Positions 44,463 through 54,262 of a stretch of 64,000 nt of DNA are shown piece after piece (within the stretch, counting starts at the first letter, position 1; the number at the start of each line of letters is the position of its first letter). Position numbers and translations under genes: made by a program. The notes under the pieces are model-generated. The model had not been told where the DNA came from, did no database searches, and worked only from the letters and a program-made list of their open reading frames with translations. This DNA is from Niabella yanshanensis (GTDB taxonomy: Bacteria > Bacteroidota > Bacteroidia > Chitinophagales > Chitinophagaceae): contig NZ_CP139960.1 in NCBI RefSeq assembly GCF_034424215.1, positions 4,216,001-4,280,000 on the forward strand, read 5' to 3'.

Positions 44463-47400
44463 TTAAGGTTGTTGCTGTTGCTGCTCTCTCTGCTGTCTTC
44501 TGGCTTCACGTTCCTTTCGTAATTTTTCTTCGCTCTTAAAACTTCTGAATATTTCGTTGAAACGGTTATAATCAACTACCATGACAAAGCCTAAACCCGT
44601 TTCAATGATCTGGCCCTCTACTACTAATGTAGACTGATTGCGCCGGTAAGCCCTGAGCCTGTAGCGCCCGTCCCTCGACAGCGCATACTCGATATTTACG
44701 TTGCCGGCGATATTGGCCCCGTTATTGTTTTGAGTGCGTGCTCCCTCCAGGGCAAAATCGCTACCTACGGTTATCGTTAACCGGTCATTCAAAAGACGTT
44801 TCGAAAGCGCCACATTCAGGTCGGTACGTGTTTGCTGAGTTCCCGTACTAAAGTCATCCTGCGAAGTAAGGTCAAATGCCACATCCACTCCTTTAATAAG
44901 ATCTGAAGCCAGGTTGTTCAGCTGCTGTGTTAATAACCTGCTTACACTCTGGCGGGCCAGCATTTCGGGAGACGCACCTCCGGCAAGGCTTTCAAAAGGA
45001 TTTTCGGATATAAACCTGTTTAGCGCCAATACTGCAAAAACCTGTTTATTAAGTTCGCTGGGGTTGGAGTTTACCTGCATTAACCGGGCGTTTACAATAC
45101 CATCTATAGCGTTTCTTTCATTTTCAGGCAAGGCAATTTCGAAGTTGATCTTAGGTTTCAACAACTGTTCTGTCATCTTCAGATAAACCATAAATGGTAA
45201 TTTTTGCCGGGCCCTGGTTTGTGTGGATTGATCTAACCCGGACAGCTGGTCCGCAATTAAATCAATAGGGGCGGTATTAACATTGTATACCGCGGTAAGA
45301 TCCACATTGGCTTCCGTAGGTGCGCCGGTCCATTGTATATAGCTCCCCTGTTGTAATTCAAATTTTCTTTTCGCCAGTCCTCCAATAGAAAGATTGTAGT
45401 TGCCGCCCGAAACAAGATAGCGTCCCGTCATGGCTATTTTACCGCTGGGGTCCATTGTTAAGTTCAGTTCTGCTTCGCCCTTCACCAGCAAGGCATCGCC
45501 GTTTGCAGGATCCACTACAACAGTAATTTCGGCTTCCTTCTCTGTTATCAGGTCCATCGAAACATTTAGCCCTTTTAATTTGGATCTGGTTAAGCTGTCC
45601 ACGTCCAACGCTTCCCTGCCGTTATTCGGCGGTGCATCCATATCTACAAATTCCACAACACCCTCCTGGCTTACGATATCCGGATCACTGTCGGGGATCG
45701 CAAAGAAAAAGCGCGTGTCCTTATTGATTCTTAAAGATCCCGTTACTTCAGGTTTGTTTAAATCGCCTCCTACATTGGCATTCAGGGTTAAAAAAACTTT
45801 ACCATAGAAAAGCTCATTGTCTTGCGACGTGGAGTTGAGCGCCATAAAGTTATTAGCACGCAATTTCAGATCGAACCCGAAATCCTGGTAGTTGGTTGTT
45901 TTAATTAAACCATTAACTGTAAATGCCTGGTTGGCAGAATCTCTCAAGGTAAAGTTGTTAAACCTGATGCCATTGGATACGAAAGAAATGTTTTCATCAT
46001 TTAACCTGAAATAAGAATTCAGCTGTGCTACGTTTAAGCCTGCATTCTTAAATGCTAAATTGCCTAATACTTTTGGGGCCGTTAAAGGTCCTTTTGCCGT
46101 CAACTGTCCAGTTAACGTACCCGAGCCATTTTTTATCTGGCCGCTGCTGAGACTTTCAATAAATTTTAGGTCAAAGCGATTGATGCTAACTGTCATATCC
46201 AGCGAACCTTTGTCGGAGGTATAATAATAGCCTCCTACTTTTACATCATGTACACCAGTTAAGGCAACATCTACTTTAAATGCATCTTTGGTATAATTGT
46301 CTGCCAGGATTTTTACATCACCCAACTGATCTTTCTGGTAACGCAATTTGTTGATCGTAAGGTCAGCTTCAAAAGCCGGAGAATCCTGTATATTTTTTAC
46401 ATCAACCGTTCCGTTAAGTGTACCCCCTACCAAAGCAGTGTCCTGTTCTGCATAACGGGTTAATGTTTCCAGCATAAAGTTTTGGAAGTTCACCTTAACA
46501 GGAGAATTGGCCGCTGTTGAAGCGCTGTTAACAGATAGTGATTGCCCGTTGTTACTGATACTGAAATTTCTGACGTATATGCCGGCTTCTCCGTATTGAA
46601 TCAAATTATCCTGCGCTACCTGCCATCTGTCGTAATTCAACAGTAGTTTCTGGGGATCTAATGAAAACTGGTAGGTTTGATTGTCCGCTTTAAAGTTTCC
46701 ACCGATCATATATTTGTCCTGGTTTTTACTATCGCGTAAAAACACGTTCACCCCAAGTATATTGTTGGCCGCTGCCCCATTGATAGATGAATTGTATAAT
46801 TTAACTGCCGGACTCTCCACACTTTTTATATCAAGGGTATAGGCGAGTTTCGAGCTGTCGTTAATATTGCTGACGTTAAGCGTAGTATTCTTTACATCAA
46901 AGCTATCGTATACTATATGAGGGAAACTGGCATTGACGAGCAGACTGTCTGCCTCTGTATCTAAAATGCCGTTTAAAGAAGAAGGGGCAAATGTATACAG
47001 GGAGGGAACAAACTCTTTCAATAATTTAGAATTGTGTATCATTATATTAAATCGCATCTTCTGCGGATCGGTTTTCTTCACCGGGGCAAAAGCATAATAC
47101 TTATGTATTTCATTGGTAAATGCCTGTCCGATTTGCGTGAGTTGGTATTTGCCGCTTAAATCTGCATTAACGATGTCAGATATTAATGTCAGGTTGTTTT
47201 CTGTTGCCGTGGATAAAGCGTTAAGGTAAATAGTATCCAGGTTGATAATACGTCCATCCATTGCTACCTGTAGGCTGGCAACATTAGCGGTTCCGTTCAG
47301 GTAGTCGGGGTCAACTGTGGGGAAATCGAGCGTGGTAAGTCCTGCAATTTTAAATTCGGAAGTAGCAAAATTTAGCTTTTGCAGGTCAATATTTTTTAGA

Positions 47401-49493
47401 TCTATCGTGCCTTTTAAGGATGGATATTTACCAGCTATATTGACATTGGTATTAATGTCAAAATGAGCATTGGAATCAGGACTGCTGGCTTGCAATTGCA
47501 ATGCCTGTTTGGCGTATCTGCCATCCAGTTGAATATCGCGGTAATTATACTTGTTGTAGTAAGCACTGTAAATGGTCCCCTTAACGGAAGCATTAGCTGT
47601 TTGAGCCGAAGTTCCAGTTCCTGCCACATCCAGGAAAAGACTTATCGTTCCAACATCGGTTCTTTTCAACAGGCGACCTACGTTAAACTGGTTGAGTTCA
47701 ACAATAGCTTTATACGATGGGTTTTTCGAAGAACCACCCATTGCTGCATTCACTTTTGCCGAGCCCATATCCGTACGTACACTCAGGTTCGTAGCAAATT
47801 TGCTGATGCTGCCTGCAAATTTACCATTGGCCGCAATCTGGTTAGGCAATTCAATACTGGTAGGTAAGGTCCCTTTGGGGAGCAATGCATTCAGGTCAGA
47901 TCTGGAAGTGGTAAACTTTGCAATGTTGATATTAAAAAGGGTATTGTCTACTTTAGGTAAACCCTTAATGGTTCCTTTAATATCAATATTAGTGTTTTTT
48001 AGCCCGCTTAACTGTAGCTGATTAATATCAATATCATTCAACCTGCCTCTAATAAGCGCTGCCAGGTTTAATTGTTGATTACGGTAAGTGGCCGGAACGG
48101 AGGATACAAAATAAGCGGCATCTGCCAAACCTAAAACCGATTTGCGAAACTGGATGTTCATGTCCACGCGCTCGGGATGTTTACTCAGATCATCCTGCGA
48201 CGTATAAGTGACCAGCGAATTATTGTCAATGTAAGTATGGGGCGTTTTAACCAGCAGGTCTTCAACACTGATCTGTTTGTCGTCATAGATTATTTTACCT
48301 CTTAAATCATTTAATACAAAACCACTGGTGTCGGCCAGTTTACCACCGTTAACAGTAGCTTTAATACCTGCACTATCAATTGCAATGTTTTCACCACTGA
48401 TACCCAGATTTTTTATATTCAGGTGGTTGAAATCCATTACTCCGTTCTCTCGGGGCGCAGCGAGGTTATCGTACTTAATATGATTGTTAGATAGAATGAT
48501 CCTGTTGAGATAAAGGCTGAATGAAGATTCCTGTGCACTGTCTGCTGCCTCTTCAATTGCCGCTTCATTCGATGGGGTAGGCCGGTATGCAAAGTCAATA
48601 ACAGAGTTGCTTAGTTCCCCGTTACTGGTTTGGTACCTGCCATGTGTAAGGTCGATAAGCAGGTCGTTAAAGTTGAAAGTTTTTAGTAAGGCAAAGGCTC
48701 TGGTGTCAGAGAGCCGGTCGTCATATTTTAAATCGATGTCGCTAAAAGCAAAGTTTTTCACCTCTATCAGTGGTAAACGTCCTCCTGATTCTTTTTCCGT
48801 GCTGTCAATAGCCGCATCTGCTTTTTGTTGCAGCACAGTTAAAGGTTTGTTCTGGAAGTACTGCAGCCGGGTATTGGCTAGTTCGAGCTTATCCAGCACA
48901 TAATGCATTTGTTCCAGGTCAAACTTGTCTACTCTTGCACTTAACCTACCTAGCGAAACACCGGCATCGTTTCCTACTACATCATCCCTGAACTTAATGC
49001 GGATATCGTTAAAAGTGATTTTGTCTAATTTCAATTGAAGAGGCGCCGTCGAGTCTTTAGGCGTTTCCGGTTCTTTTTCAGCTGATACAAAAGCGTCTAC
49101 GAGAAACTGGTAGTTAAAACTGGTATCCGGATTAACCCTGGTAAGATTGGCATTGACATTATCCAGCTCAATATTACTAACAGCAATGCGACTCCGGATC
49201 AGGCCGATCATATCCAATTGAACAGCCAATCTACCTGCATATAATAAAGTGTCTTTTTTCAGATCCTGTACATAAAATTGGTCTAGTTGTAAGCCGGTGG
49301 GAAAATTAATTCTTATCCGTTCCAGGCTGATCTCGGTTCCTGTCTTGGTTTTTAAATAGGATACAACTTTATCTTTTACGAAATTCTGGACAGCAGGTAT
49401 AGTTAGCGAAATAGCTACCAGTATAACAAGCATGATAACGCTCGCAATAACCCACAATATAATCTTCAGAACCTTACGTGCTACGCTACTCAA
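44463..49493 (-). CDS. tamB: Translocation and assembly module protein TamB
   Basis: A 1676-residue AsmA-like protein anchored in the inner membrane that spans the periplasm and is thought to move lipids or assist outer-membrane protein insertion. Seen: one N-terminal membrane segment (LKIILWVIASVIMLVILVAI) at about 8-28, a very long beta-rich body with AsmA-like repeats, and the C-terminal DUF490 domain (GTLTGQLTAKGPLTAPKVLG, DVAFDLTSQDDFSTGTQQ, NVALSKRLLNDRLTITVG). The extreme C-terminus is basic and Gln-rich (REARRQQREQQQQQP). It is followed directly by tamL, its predicted outer-membrane partner. Confidence 0.94.
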   Translation of the reverse strand: MSSVARKVLKIILWVIASVIMLVILVAISLTIPAVQNFVKDKVVSYLKTKTGTEISLERIRINFPTGLQLDQFYVQDLKKDTLLYAGRLAVQLDMIGLIRSRIAVSNIELDNVNANLTRVNPDTSFNYQFLVDAFVSAEKEPETPKDSTAPLQLKLDKITFNDIRIKFRDDVVGNDAGVSLGRLSARVDKFDLEQMHYVLDKLELANTRLQYFQNKPLTVLQQKADAAIDSTEKESGGRLPLIEVKNFAFSDIDLKYDDRLSDTRAFALLKTFNFNDLLIDLTHGRYQTSNGELSNSVIDFAYRPTPSNEAAIEEAADSAQESSFSLYLNRIILSNNHIKYDNLAAPRENGVMDFNHLNIKNLGISGENIAIDSAGIKATVNGGKLADTSGFVLNDLRGKIIYDDKQISVEDLLVKTPHTYIDNNSLVTYTSQDDLSKHPERVDMNIQFRKSVLGLADAAYFVSSVPATYRNQQLNLAALIRGRLNDIDINQLQLSGLKNTNIDIKGTIKGLPKVDNTLFNINIAKFTTSRSDLNALLPKGTLPTSIELPNQIAANGKFAGSISKFATNLSVRTDMGSAKVNAAMGGSSKNPSYKAIVELNQFNVGRLLKRTDVGTISLFLDVAGTGTSAQTANASVKGTIYSAYYNKYNYRDIQLDGRYAKQALQLQASSPDSNAHFDINTNVNIAGKYPSLKGTIDLKNIDLQKLNFATSEFKIAGLTTLDFPTVDPDYLNGTANVASLQVAMDGRIINLDTIYLNALSTATENNLTLISDIVNADLSGKYQLTQIGQAFTNEIHKYYAFAPVKKTDPQKMRFNIMIHNSKLLKEFVPSLYTFAPSSLNGILDTEADSLLVNASFPHIVYDSFDVKNTTLNVSNINDSSKLAYTLDIKSVESPAVKLYNSSINGAAANNILGVNVFLRDSKNQDKYMIGGNFKADNQTYQFSLDPQKLLLNYDRWQVAQDNLIQYGEAGIYVRNFSISNNGQSLSVNSASTAANSPVKVNFQNFMLETLTRYAEQDTALVGGTLNGTVDVKNIQDSPAFEADLTINKLRYQKDQLGDVKILADNYTKDAFKVDVALTGVHDVKVGGYYYTSDKGSLDMTVSINRFDLKFIESLSSGQIKNGSGTLTGQLTAKGPLTAPKVLGNLAFKNAGLNVAQLNSYFRLNDENISFVSNGIRFNNFTLRDSANQAFTVNGLIKTTNYQDFGFDLKLRANNFMALNSTSQDNELFYGKVFLTLNANVGGDLNKPEVTGSLRINKDTRFFFAIPDSDPDIVSQEGVVEFVDMDAPPNNGREALDVDSLTRSKLKGLNVSMDLITEKEAEITVVVDPANGDALLVKGEAELNLTMDPSGKIAMTGRYLVSGGNYNLSIGGLAKRKFELQQGSYIQWTGAPTEANVDLTAVYNVNTAPIDLIADQLSGLDQSTQTRARQKLPFMVYLKMTEQLLKPKINFEIALPENERNAIDGIVNARLMQVNSNPSELNKQVFAVLALNRFISENPFESLAGGASPEMLARQSVSRLLTQQLNNLASDLIKGVDVAFDLTSQDDFSTGTQQTRTDLNVALSKRLLNDRLTITVGSDFALEGARTQNNNGANIAGNVNIEYALSRDGRYRLRAYRRNQSTLVVEGQIIETGLGFVMVVDYNRFNEIFRSFKSEEKLRKEREARRQQREQQQQQP

Positions 49494-49574
49494 AAAAAAT
49501 AGTTTTTCAATATGAAAAATAAAGGATACATCTTATTGTCGCTCAACAGGGACATTATAAGATTATCATTTACA

Positions 49575-49582
49575 CAAAAGTA
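49575..49582 (-). promoter_or_regulatory. Candidate -7 element TACTTTTG for tamB-tamL
   Basis: An exact TAnnTTTG match on the minus strand, about 80 bases before the tamB start. No -33 element is seen at the expected distance. Confidence 0.4.
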
Positions 49583-49730
49583 TAATTTATACAAATTGCG
49601 TGCTACTTTTCCTGGTGTGGCAAATTTTACACAGTGCACCCTGTTTTTTAGAATATTAAGTATAAATCAGGCAGTTGGCTTGGTTTTGGTACTAGTTCAG
49701 GCGTCCATTAGCAATGTAAAAATTAAAGAT

Positions 49731-50561
49731 ATGCCTTATATAACCAATACAAAAAGTTCAGGCGAAGTAGCTATATTTTATGAAGATCATGGAGCGGGGA
49801 AACCTGTGATATTAATTCATGGGTGGCCGCTAAGTCACCGCTCCTGGGACGGGCAGGTAACGGCATTGGTGGCGGCAGGCTATAGAGTGATTGCCTATGA
49901 TAGAAGGGGTTTTGGCCGGTCTGGTACAGAATGGAACCGGTATGACTATGATACGTTGGCTTCCGACCTCCATGCATTGATAACCGGGCTGAATTTAAGT
50001 GATGTGGTCTTAGTGGGTTTCTCAATGGGAGGAGGGGAAGTGGTTCGTTACCTTACTAATTATGGTACGGAGCGTATTTCGAAGGTTGCTTTGATTGCCT
50101 CCATAATTCCACTGGTCCCTCAAAAAGAAGATAATCCTGATGGGGTTCCTCAGGAAGAGCTGGATAAAATTACAGATGCTTTGGAAACAGACCGCCTTGC
50201 ATTTCTTAAGGATTTTCATAAGAATTTCTATAATTATAGTATGCTGAAGAAAGATGTAAGTGAAGCAAGATTAGACGCTGATTTTATTGTGGCTTCAGGG
50301 GCGTCTGAAAACGCTACACAGAAAGCGGCTGAAGCCTGGGCCACTACTGATTTCAGGCCCGAACTTAAAAATGTAACAGTACCCACATTAATTGTGCACG
50401 GTGATTCGGATAATATTGTACCTATCAAAACTTCAGCTGAGCAGGCCGCTAAAGGCATTATTAATAATGAGTATCATATAATTGAAGGGGCTCCTCACGG
50501 TTTAAACGCAACCCATGCTTTTGAACTAAATAGCCTCTTATTAAACTTCTTAAATAAATAA
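49731..50561 (+). CDS. Alpha/beta hydrolase (non-heme chloroperoxidase/arylesterase type)
   Basis: A 276-residue cytosolic hydrolase. Seen: oxyanion region LIHGWPLSHRSWDGQ, AYDRRGFGRS, the nucleophile elbow GFSMGGGE, the acid region VHGDSDNIVP and the catalytic His in GAPHGLNATH. This matches the cofactor-free haloperoxidase/arylesterase group; the natural substrate is unknown. The frame is open for 73 further codons upstream, but that part overlaps the tamB promoter region and does not resemble the family, so the ATG with MPYITNTKSSG is chosen. It starts a plus-strand run with several small proteins. Confidence 0.92.
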   Translation: MPYITNTKSSGEVAIFYEDHGAGKPVILIHGWPLSHRSWDGQVTALVAAGYRVIAYDRRGFGRSGTEWNRYDYDTLASDLHALITGLNLSDVVLVGFSMGGGEVVRYLTNYGTERISKVALIASIIPLVPQKEDNPDGVPQEELDKITDALETDRLAFLKDFHKNFYNYSMLKKDVSEARLDADFIVASGASENATQKAAEAWATTDFRPELKNVTVPTLIVHGDSDNIVPIKTSAEQAAKGIINNEYHIIEGAPHGLNATHAFELNSLLLNFLNK

Positions 50562-50580
50562 TTTTTCTAACCTCAAATAA

Positions 50581-50832
50581 ATGATCATGGAAGATAATAA
50601 TGGCAGAGCATTTACAATAGAAGCCAAAGTGGGTGGCAAAATGCAACAGGTGCAGGTTGCTGCTTCAGAAACCACAGATGGGGCAGCTTTTTACATTTGC
50701 CGGGTAGCAGATGATGAAATTACCCAGGTAAGAAAAGACGAGCAGGTGTGGAAACAAATATGGGGCGAACTGGATGAAGCTGATGTGAAGTCAATCGGAG
50801 CGGCAATAGAGGGTGCTGTATTAGAGGAGTAA
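50581..50832 (+). CDS. Small conserved hypothetical protein, 83 residues
   Basis: Family not recognised. The protein is acidic and soluble, beginning MIMEDNNGRAF with a beta-rich first half (FTIEAKVGGKMQQVQVA, FYICRVADDEI) and a helical end (ADVKSIGAAIEGAVLEE). It lies 19 bases after the hydrolase and 14 bases before the DUF2383 gene, which supports a common transcript. The start may be the second ATG two codons in. Confidence 0.75.
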   Translation: MIMEDNNGRAFTIEAKVGGKMQQVQVAASETTDGAAFYICRVADDEITQVRKDEQVWKQIWGELDEADVKSIGAAIEGAVLEE

Positions 50833-50846
50833 TTAAAAAATGATGC

Positions 50847-51311
50847 ATGGAAACAGGAAATACTAATATACAGGTGGAGATACTTAACGATCTCATCCAG
50901 ATCAACAACGACAGGATCGCCGGGTATGAAAAAGCCATCGATGGACTTGAGGAAGAGGGTAACGAAGATCTGAAGCGTCTATTTCGTCACCTGATCAATA
51001 ACAGTCTCGATTATAATGAAACCCTTGAGCGACAAATTGGCTTGCTGGATGGGGAACCTGCTTTGGGAACCTCAGGTGCCGGCAAGCTATACAGGGCATG
51101 GATGGATTTCAAGGCGCTTGTAACCGGAGGCGATCGCGCGGCTATTCTCGGAAGTTGCATAACGGGTGAGGAAACAGCGATCCGGGCGTATAAAGAGGCT
51201 ATAGGTGACGGACAGTTGACTCCCGGCCTGGAGCAATTGTTAAACCTGCAGCTTGCTGAGCTCCGGCAGTCGTATCAGGAAATAAACGCCTTGAAAGAGG
51301 TGCTTGAATAA
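50847..51311 (+). CDS. DUF2383 / PA2169-type four-helix-bundle protein
   Basis: A 154-residue helical protein of the ferritin-like DUF2383 group. Seen: LNDLIQINNDRIAGYEKAID near the start, the second helix with FRHLINNSLDYNETLERQI, and C-terminal GEETAIRAYKEAIGDG and LRQSYQEINALK. Such genes are often induced in stress and sit near other small general-stress genes. The role is unknown. It precedes a tiny lipoprotein gene by 20 bases. Confidence 0.88.
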   Translation: METGNTNIQVEILNDLIQINNDRIAGYEKAIDGLEEEGNEDLKRLFRHLINNSLDYNETLERQIGLLDGEPALGTSGAGKLYRAWMDFKALVTGGDRAAILGSCITGEETAIRAYKEAIGDGQLTPGLEQLLNLQLAELRQSYQEINALKEVLE

Positions 51312-51331
51312 TAACCCCTTAAACCTTTTAT

Positions 51332-51490
51332 ATGAAAAAATTATCGTTATTCTCAATGGCCATTTTGGCTTCGTTTATGTTGCAAAGCTGCGAATTGGTA
51401 GAAGGCATTTTTAAGGCCGGGATGTGGTGGGCCTTTTTTCTGGTAGCATTGGTGGTTATCGGACTGTTTTGGCTGCTACGCAGAAAATAG
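51332..51490 (+). CDS. Small lipoprotein with one membrane segment, 52 residues
   Basis: A short gene reading MKKLSLFSMAILASF, a lipobox-like LQSC (Cys20), then ELVEGIFKAGMWW and a membrane segment (FFLVALVVIGLFWLL) ending RRK. Small proteins of this form, an N-terminal lipobox followed by G(I/V)FKAG and a hydrophobic segment, are common in Bacteroidota. Function is unknown. It follows the DUF2383 gene by 20 bases and probably shares its transcript. Confidence 0.72.
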   Translation: MKKLSLFSMAILASFMLQSCELVEGIFKAGMWWAFFLVALVVIGLFWLLRRK

Positions 51491-51632
51491 CCGGTTTTTG
51501 AAATATGGCAAGCAATTTGCAATAATTAATAAGATAGTAACACCGCTTAATCATCCTAAAACTGCGGTGTTGCTATCAGCTAACTTAAAAATGCGGTAGC
51601 TGTTGTAAACAATTTTAAAATAATATATATAT

Positions 51633-51836
51633 ATGAGAGACGCTTTCACCAACAACTCCAGAAACTTCGGCAGTAGTGACGCTGCAAGTGCCTTTCCTAT
51701 CAGGTTCACCGGAGATGCAATTCAATACTTATCCGCATCAATGTCCATTAATCTTAACGACTGGAAGTGGCATGAAGAAGAGATCAACGGTCAGAAACAT
51801 TGTATAATTACAGACCGGTTGTTATCAGATATGTGA
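51633..51836 (+). CDS. Small hypothetical protein, 67 residues
   Basis: Not recognised. It reads MRDAFTNNSRNFGSSDAAS and later WKWHEEEINGQKHCIITDRLL, a soluble, slightly acidic protein. It is preceded by an AT-rich stretch and followed by a clear intrinsic terminator, which supports a real transcript. It may be the last of the small-protein run or its own unit. Confidence 0.55.
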   Translation: MRDAFTNNSRNFGSSDAASAFPIRFTGDAIQYLSASMSINLNDWKWHEEEINGQKHCIITDRLLSDM

Positions 51837-51884
51837 TAGTGCTCTTATTGGGCCAGTCAGCAAAATGTAATGCTGAATGGAAGT

Positions 51885-51915
51885 GCGGTTGCAATATTGT
51901 TGTAACCGCTTTTTT
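51885..51915 (+). terminator. Intrinsic terminator after the small-protein run
   Basis: A 10-bp stem with one G-T pair (GCGGTTGCAA / TTGTAACCGC), loop TATTG, then a T run. It lies 49 bases after the last small gene and just before the convergent oxidoreductase stop. Confidence 0.88.
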
Positions 51916-51925
51916 GCATTTTGAA

Positions 51926-53128
51926 CTATCTTTTAAAGCGATAATAGTAAGATAGTTCGTTGGGCTTATCAGCAAGCATATCTTTTATAATTTGTCTGCC
52001 CTGTATGGAAAAGGTAATGCCGTTTCCTCCGAAGCCCAAAACGAACAAAGCATTTTCGAAATCGGGATGGGGACCTATATAGGGTAAACCATCTTTAGTA
52101 GATCCGAAAAGACCGGCCCACATAATATCTTCTATGAAATGAATGCCGGGCATCAGCTCCAGCAGCTGCTTCATCAATTCTTTCGATTTCTTTTCCTTGT
52201 TTTCTTGCATATAAGTAGCAGAAGTAAACCTGCTGTCGCCGCCACCTACCAGCAGGCGTCCATCATCCGTAGTGCGCATGTATAAATAAGGTGTGCGCGT
52301 GTTCCAGAGCAATATATTATTCACTTCTTTGTTGATCTTTATTTTCTCCTCGCTAACACAGGCATAAGTGCTGTGGAGGTCTGCAATACGCTCGTCGAAC
52401 ATATTCACTGTTTCGTACCCCGTACAATAAATTATTTTCTTTGCCTTTACGCGGCATCCATTTTCAAGAGAAATAGTGACGCCCCTATTTTTATGATCGA
52501 TTTTTTTGATGTCTACCTGGTCGTACACTAGGAGGCCGCGCCGGGTATTGATGCTGATCAGCTCGTGAGCCAGTTTGTAGGCGTCCACACTGGCGGCTAC
52601 TGATGATAAAATGCCGCCAAAGGACTGTAAGCCATATTTCCTTTTTATTGCCGATGCAGTTAGCCATTTAACGCCTAGCTTATTTTGGTCTCTTGCTTCA
52701 AACTCTTTGTATAAGTGTGGGCTGGCAGCTTTGGTGTGAGCCAGGTATAGCGACTGTTTTTTCCGGAAGCCGCAATTGATCTTTTCTTTACTGATCAACT
52801 CTTCTAATTCCCTTATCGCTGCTATTCCTGCCTTATAACATTTTACTGCAGCATCAGTACCAATCTTATCTTCCAGTTTATATAAAGGTACATCAATTTC
52901 ATATTGAAGCATAGAAGTAGTAGCTGACGTACTTCCCAGCGCGATATCATTTTTATCGATCAGGATCGTTTTATAACCTTCCCTTACCAGCATGTCTGCA
53001 ATCAGGGCGCCGGTGATACCGCCGCCTAATACCACGATGTCGGTAGACAGGTTTTGTTGTACAGAAGGGTAGGTATAAATAAGCCCGTTTTTCAGGAGCC
53101 AGAAAGACTCATAAGTTCGTAATCGCAT
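51926..53128 (-). CDS. FAD-dependent oxidoreductase (DAO family)
   Basis: A 400-residue flavoprotein of the D-amino-acid-oxidase/glycine-oxidase superfamily. Seen: the dinucleotide motif IVVLGGGITGALIADML at about 31-47, ILIDKNDIALGSTSATT, GGGDSR, and the C-terminal PYIGPHPDFENALFVLGFGGNGIT. There is no C-terminal Rieske domain of the kind seen in some relatives. It would oxidise an amine or amino acid; the substrate is unknown. It is divergent from the repair cassette and shares about 110 bases of upstream sequence with it. Confidence 0.88.
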   Translation of the reverse strand: MRLRTYESFWLLKNGLIYTYPSVQQNLSTDIVVLGGGITGALIADMLVREGYKTILIDKNDIALGSTSATTSMLQYEIDVPLYKLEDKIGTDAAVKCYKAGIAAIRELEELISKEKINCGFRKKQSLYLAHTKAASPHLYKEFEARDQNKLGVKWLTASAIKRKYGLQSFGGILSSVAASVDAYKLAHELISINTRRGLLVYDQVDIKKIDHKNRGVTISLENGCRVKAKKIIYCTGYETVNMFDERIADLHSTYACVSEEKIKINKEVNNILLWNTRTPYLYMRTTDDGRLLVGGGDSRFTSATYMQENKEKKSKELMKQLLELMPGIHFIEDIMWAGLFGSTKDGLPYIGPHPDFENALFVLGFGGNGITFSIQGRQIIKDMLADKPNELSYYYRFKR

Positions 53129-53236
53129 ATATGATTTAAATTGTGCTAATAATTAAACAATTATCAATCCAGATTTTTATATAATTGTTATTGGTTTTCA
53201 GGAACGATATTTGAAAAGATTAAGCAAAGCAATCAT

Positions 53237-54262
53237 TTGAGCCTCCTGCAATTTACAAACAAAGGAATTTATTGTCAGCAAGGGAACTTCTATATCGATC
53301 CCTGGCAGCCGGTAGATTATGCACTGATCACACATGCACATGGTGATCATGCCCGGTGGGGTAGTATGCATTACCTGGCTCACGAGGTATCCAAACCCAT
53401 CATGCTGGCCAGGTTGGGCGCCGATATCAGTATTGAAACCTTACCTTATGGAACCACTAAAATGATCAATGGCGTTAAAGTGAGCCTGCATCCGGCGGGT
53501 CATATTGTAGGTTCGGCCCAGATAAGAATGGAATATAACGGCTTTGTAAGTGTGATATCCGGTGACTACAAAGTGGAGAATGATCATATTTCCACACCTT
53601 TGGAAATTGTAAAATGCAATGAGTTCGTAACAGAAAGTACGTTCGGATTGCCTATCTATAACTGGCTCAGCCAGCAGCAGATATTTAACAATATCAAAAA
53701 CTGGATATCCGGAAATCAGCGCAACCAGCGTACCAGTATTTTTATTGCCTACAGTTTAGGTAAGGCGCAGCGACTGATGAAAGGCCTGGAAGGTATTGCA
53801 CCTATATTGGTTCATCGTTCAATAGACCGGTTGAATAGAGCTATTGAAAGTGCGGGGATACAACTGCCGAAAACCAGCTTATGGTATGCGGACATGCCAA
53901 AGGTTGATGTACAGGGAAATATTGTGATACTGCCTCCTTCACTTTTAGGTACCAATGTTATCAAAAGAATTCCTAATGGTGCCATTGCTATTTGTTCGGG
54001 TTGGATGCAGGTGCGTGGCAGCAGGCGATGGCAGAGTGCTGATGCAGGCTTTGCTGTAAGCGATCATGCCGATTGGCGGGGTTTGCTGAACACGATTAAA
54101 GCTACCGGAGCGGAGCAGGTATTTGTTACCCATGGCTATACTGCAACCTTTTCAAAGTATTTGAATGAGATCGGTATTAGTGCTAAAGAAGTAATAACCC
54201 AATATGGTAATGATGAAGAAGCAGAGGTCACAGGCCCTGAAACAAAAGAGGAGGGTAGGTGA
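53237..54262 (+). CDS. Ligase-associated DNA exonuclease (MBL fold)
   Basis: A 341-residue metallo-beta-lactamase-fold nuclease of the TIGR04122 group, first gene of the ligase-associated repair cassette. Seen: the metal motif THAHGDHARW with His33, His35, Asp37 and His38, LHPAGHIVGSAQI, SGDYKVENDHIS, and the beta-CASP-like part with SYSLGKAQ-like AYSLGKAQRL and SDHADW. No ATG is available at the family start: the frame is closed by a stop 8 codons upstream and the only suitable start is TTG (MSLLQFTNKGIY). It overlaps the ligase gene by one base (TGATG). Confidence 0.92.
   Translation: MSLLQFTNKGIYCQQGNFYIDPWQPVDYALITHAHGDHARWGSMHYLAHEVSKPIMLARLGADISIETLPYGTTKMINGVKVSLHPAGHIVGSAQIRMEYNGFVSVISGDYKVENDHISTPLEIVKCNEFVTESTFGLPIYNWLSQQQIFNNIKNWISGNQRNQRTSIFIAYSLGKAQRLMKGLEGIAPILVHRSIDRLNRAIESAGIQLPKTSLWYADMPKVDVQGNIVILPPSLLGTNVIKRIPNGAIAICSGWMQVRGSRRWQSADAGFAVSDHADWRGLLNTIKATGAEQVFVTHGYTATFSKYLNEIGISAKEVITQYGNDEEAEVTGPETKEEGR

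Noticed and set aside
49512-49730. 73-codon N-terminal extension of the alpha/beta hydrolase
   Set aside because: It does not resemble the hydrolase family, overlaps the tamB promoter region, and a family-like start (MPYITNT) lies downstream.
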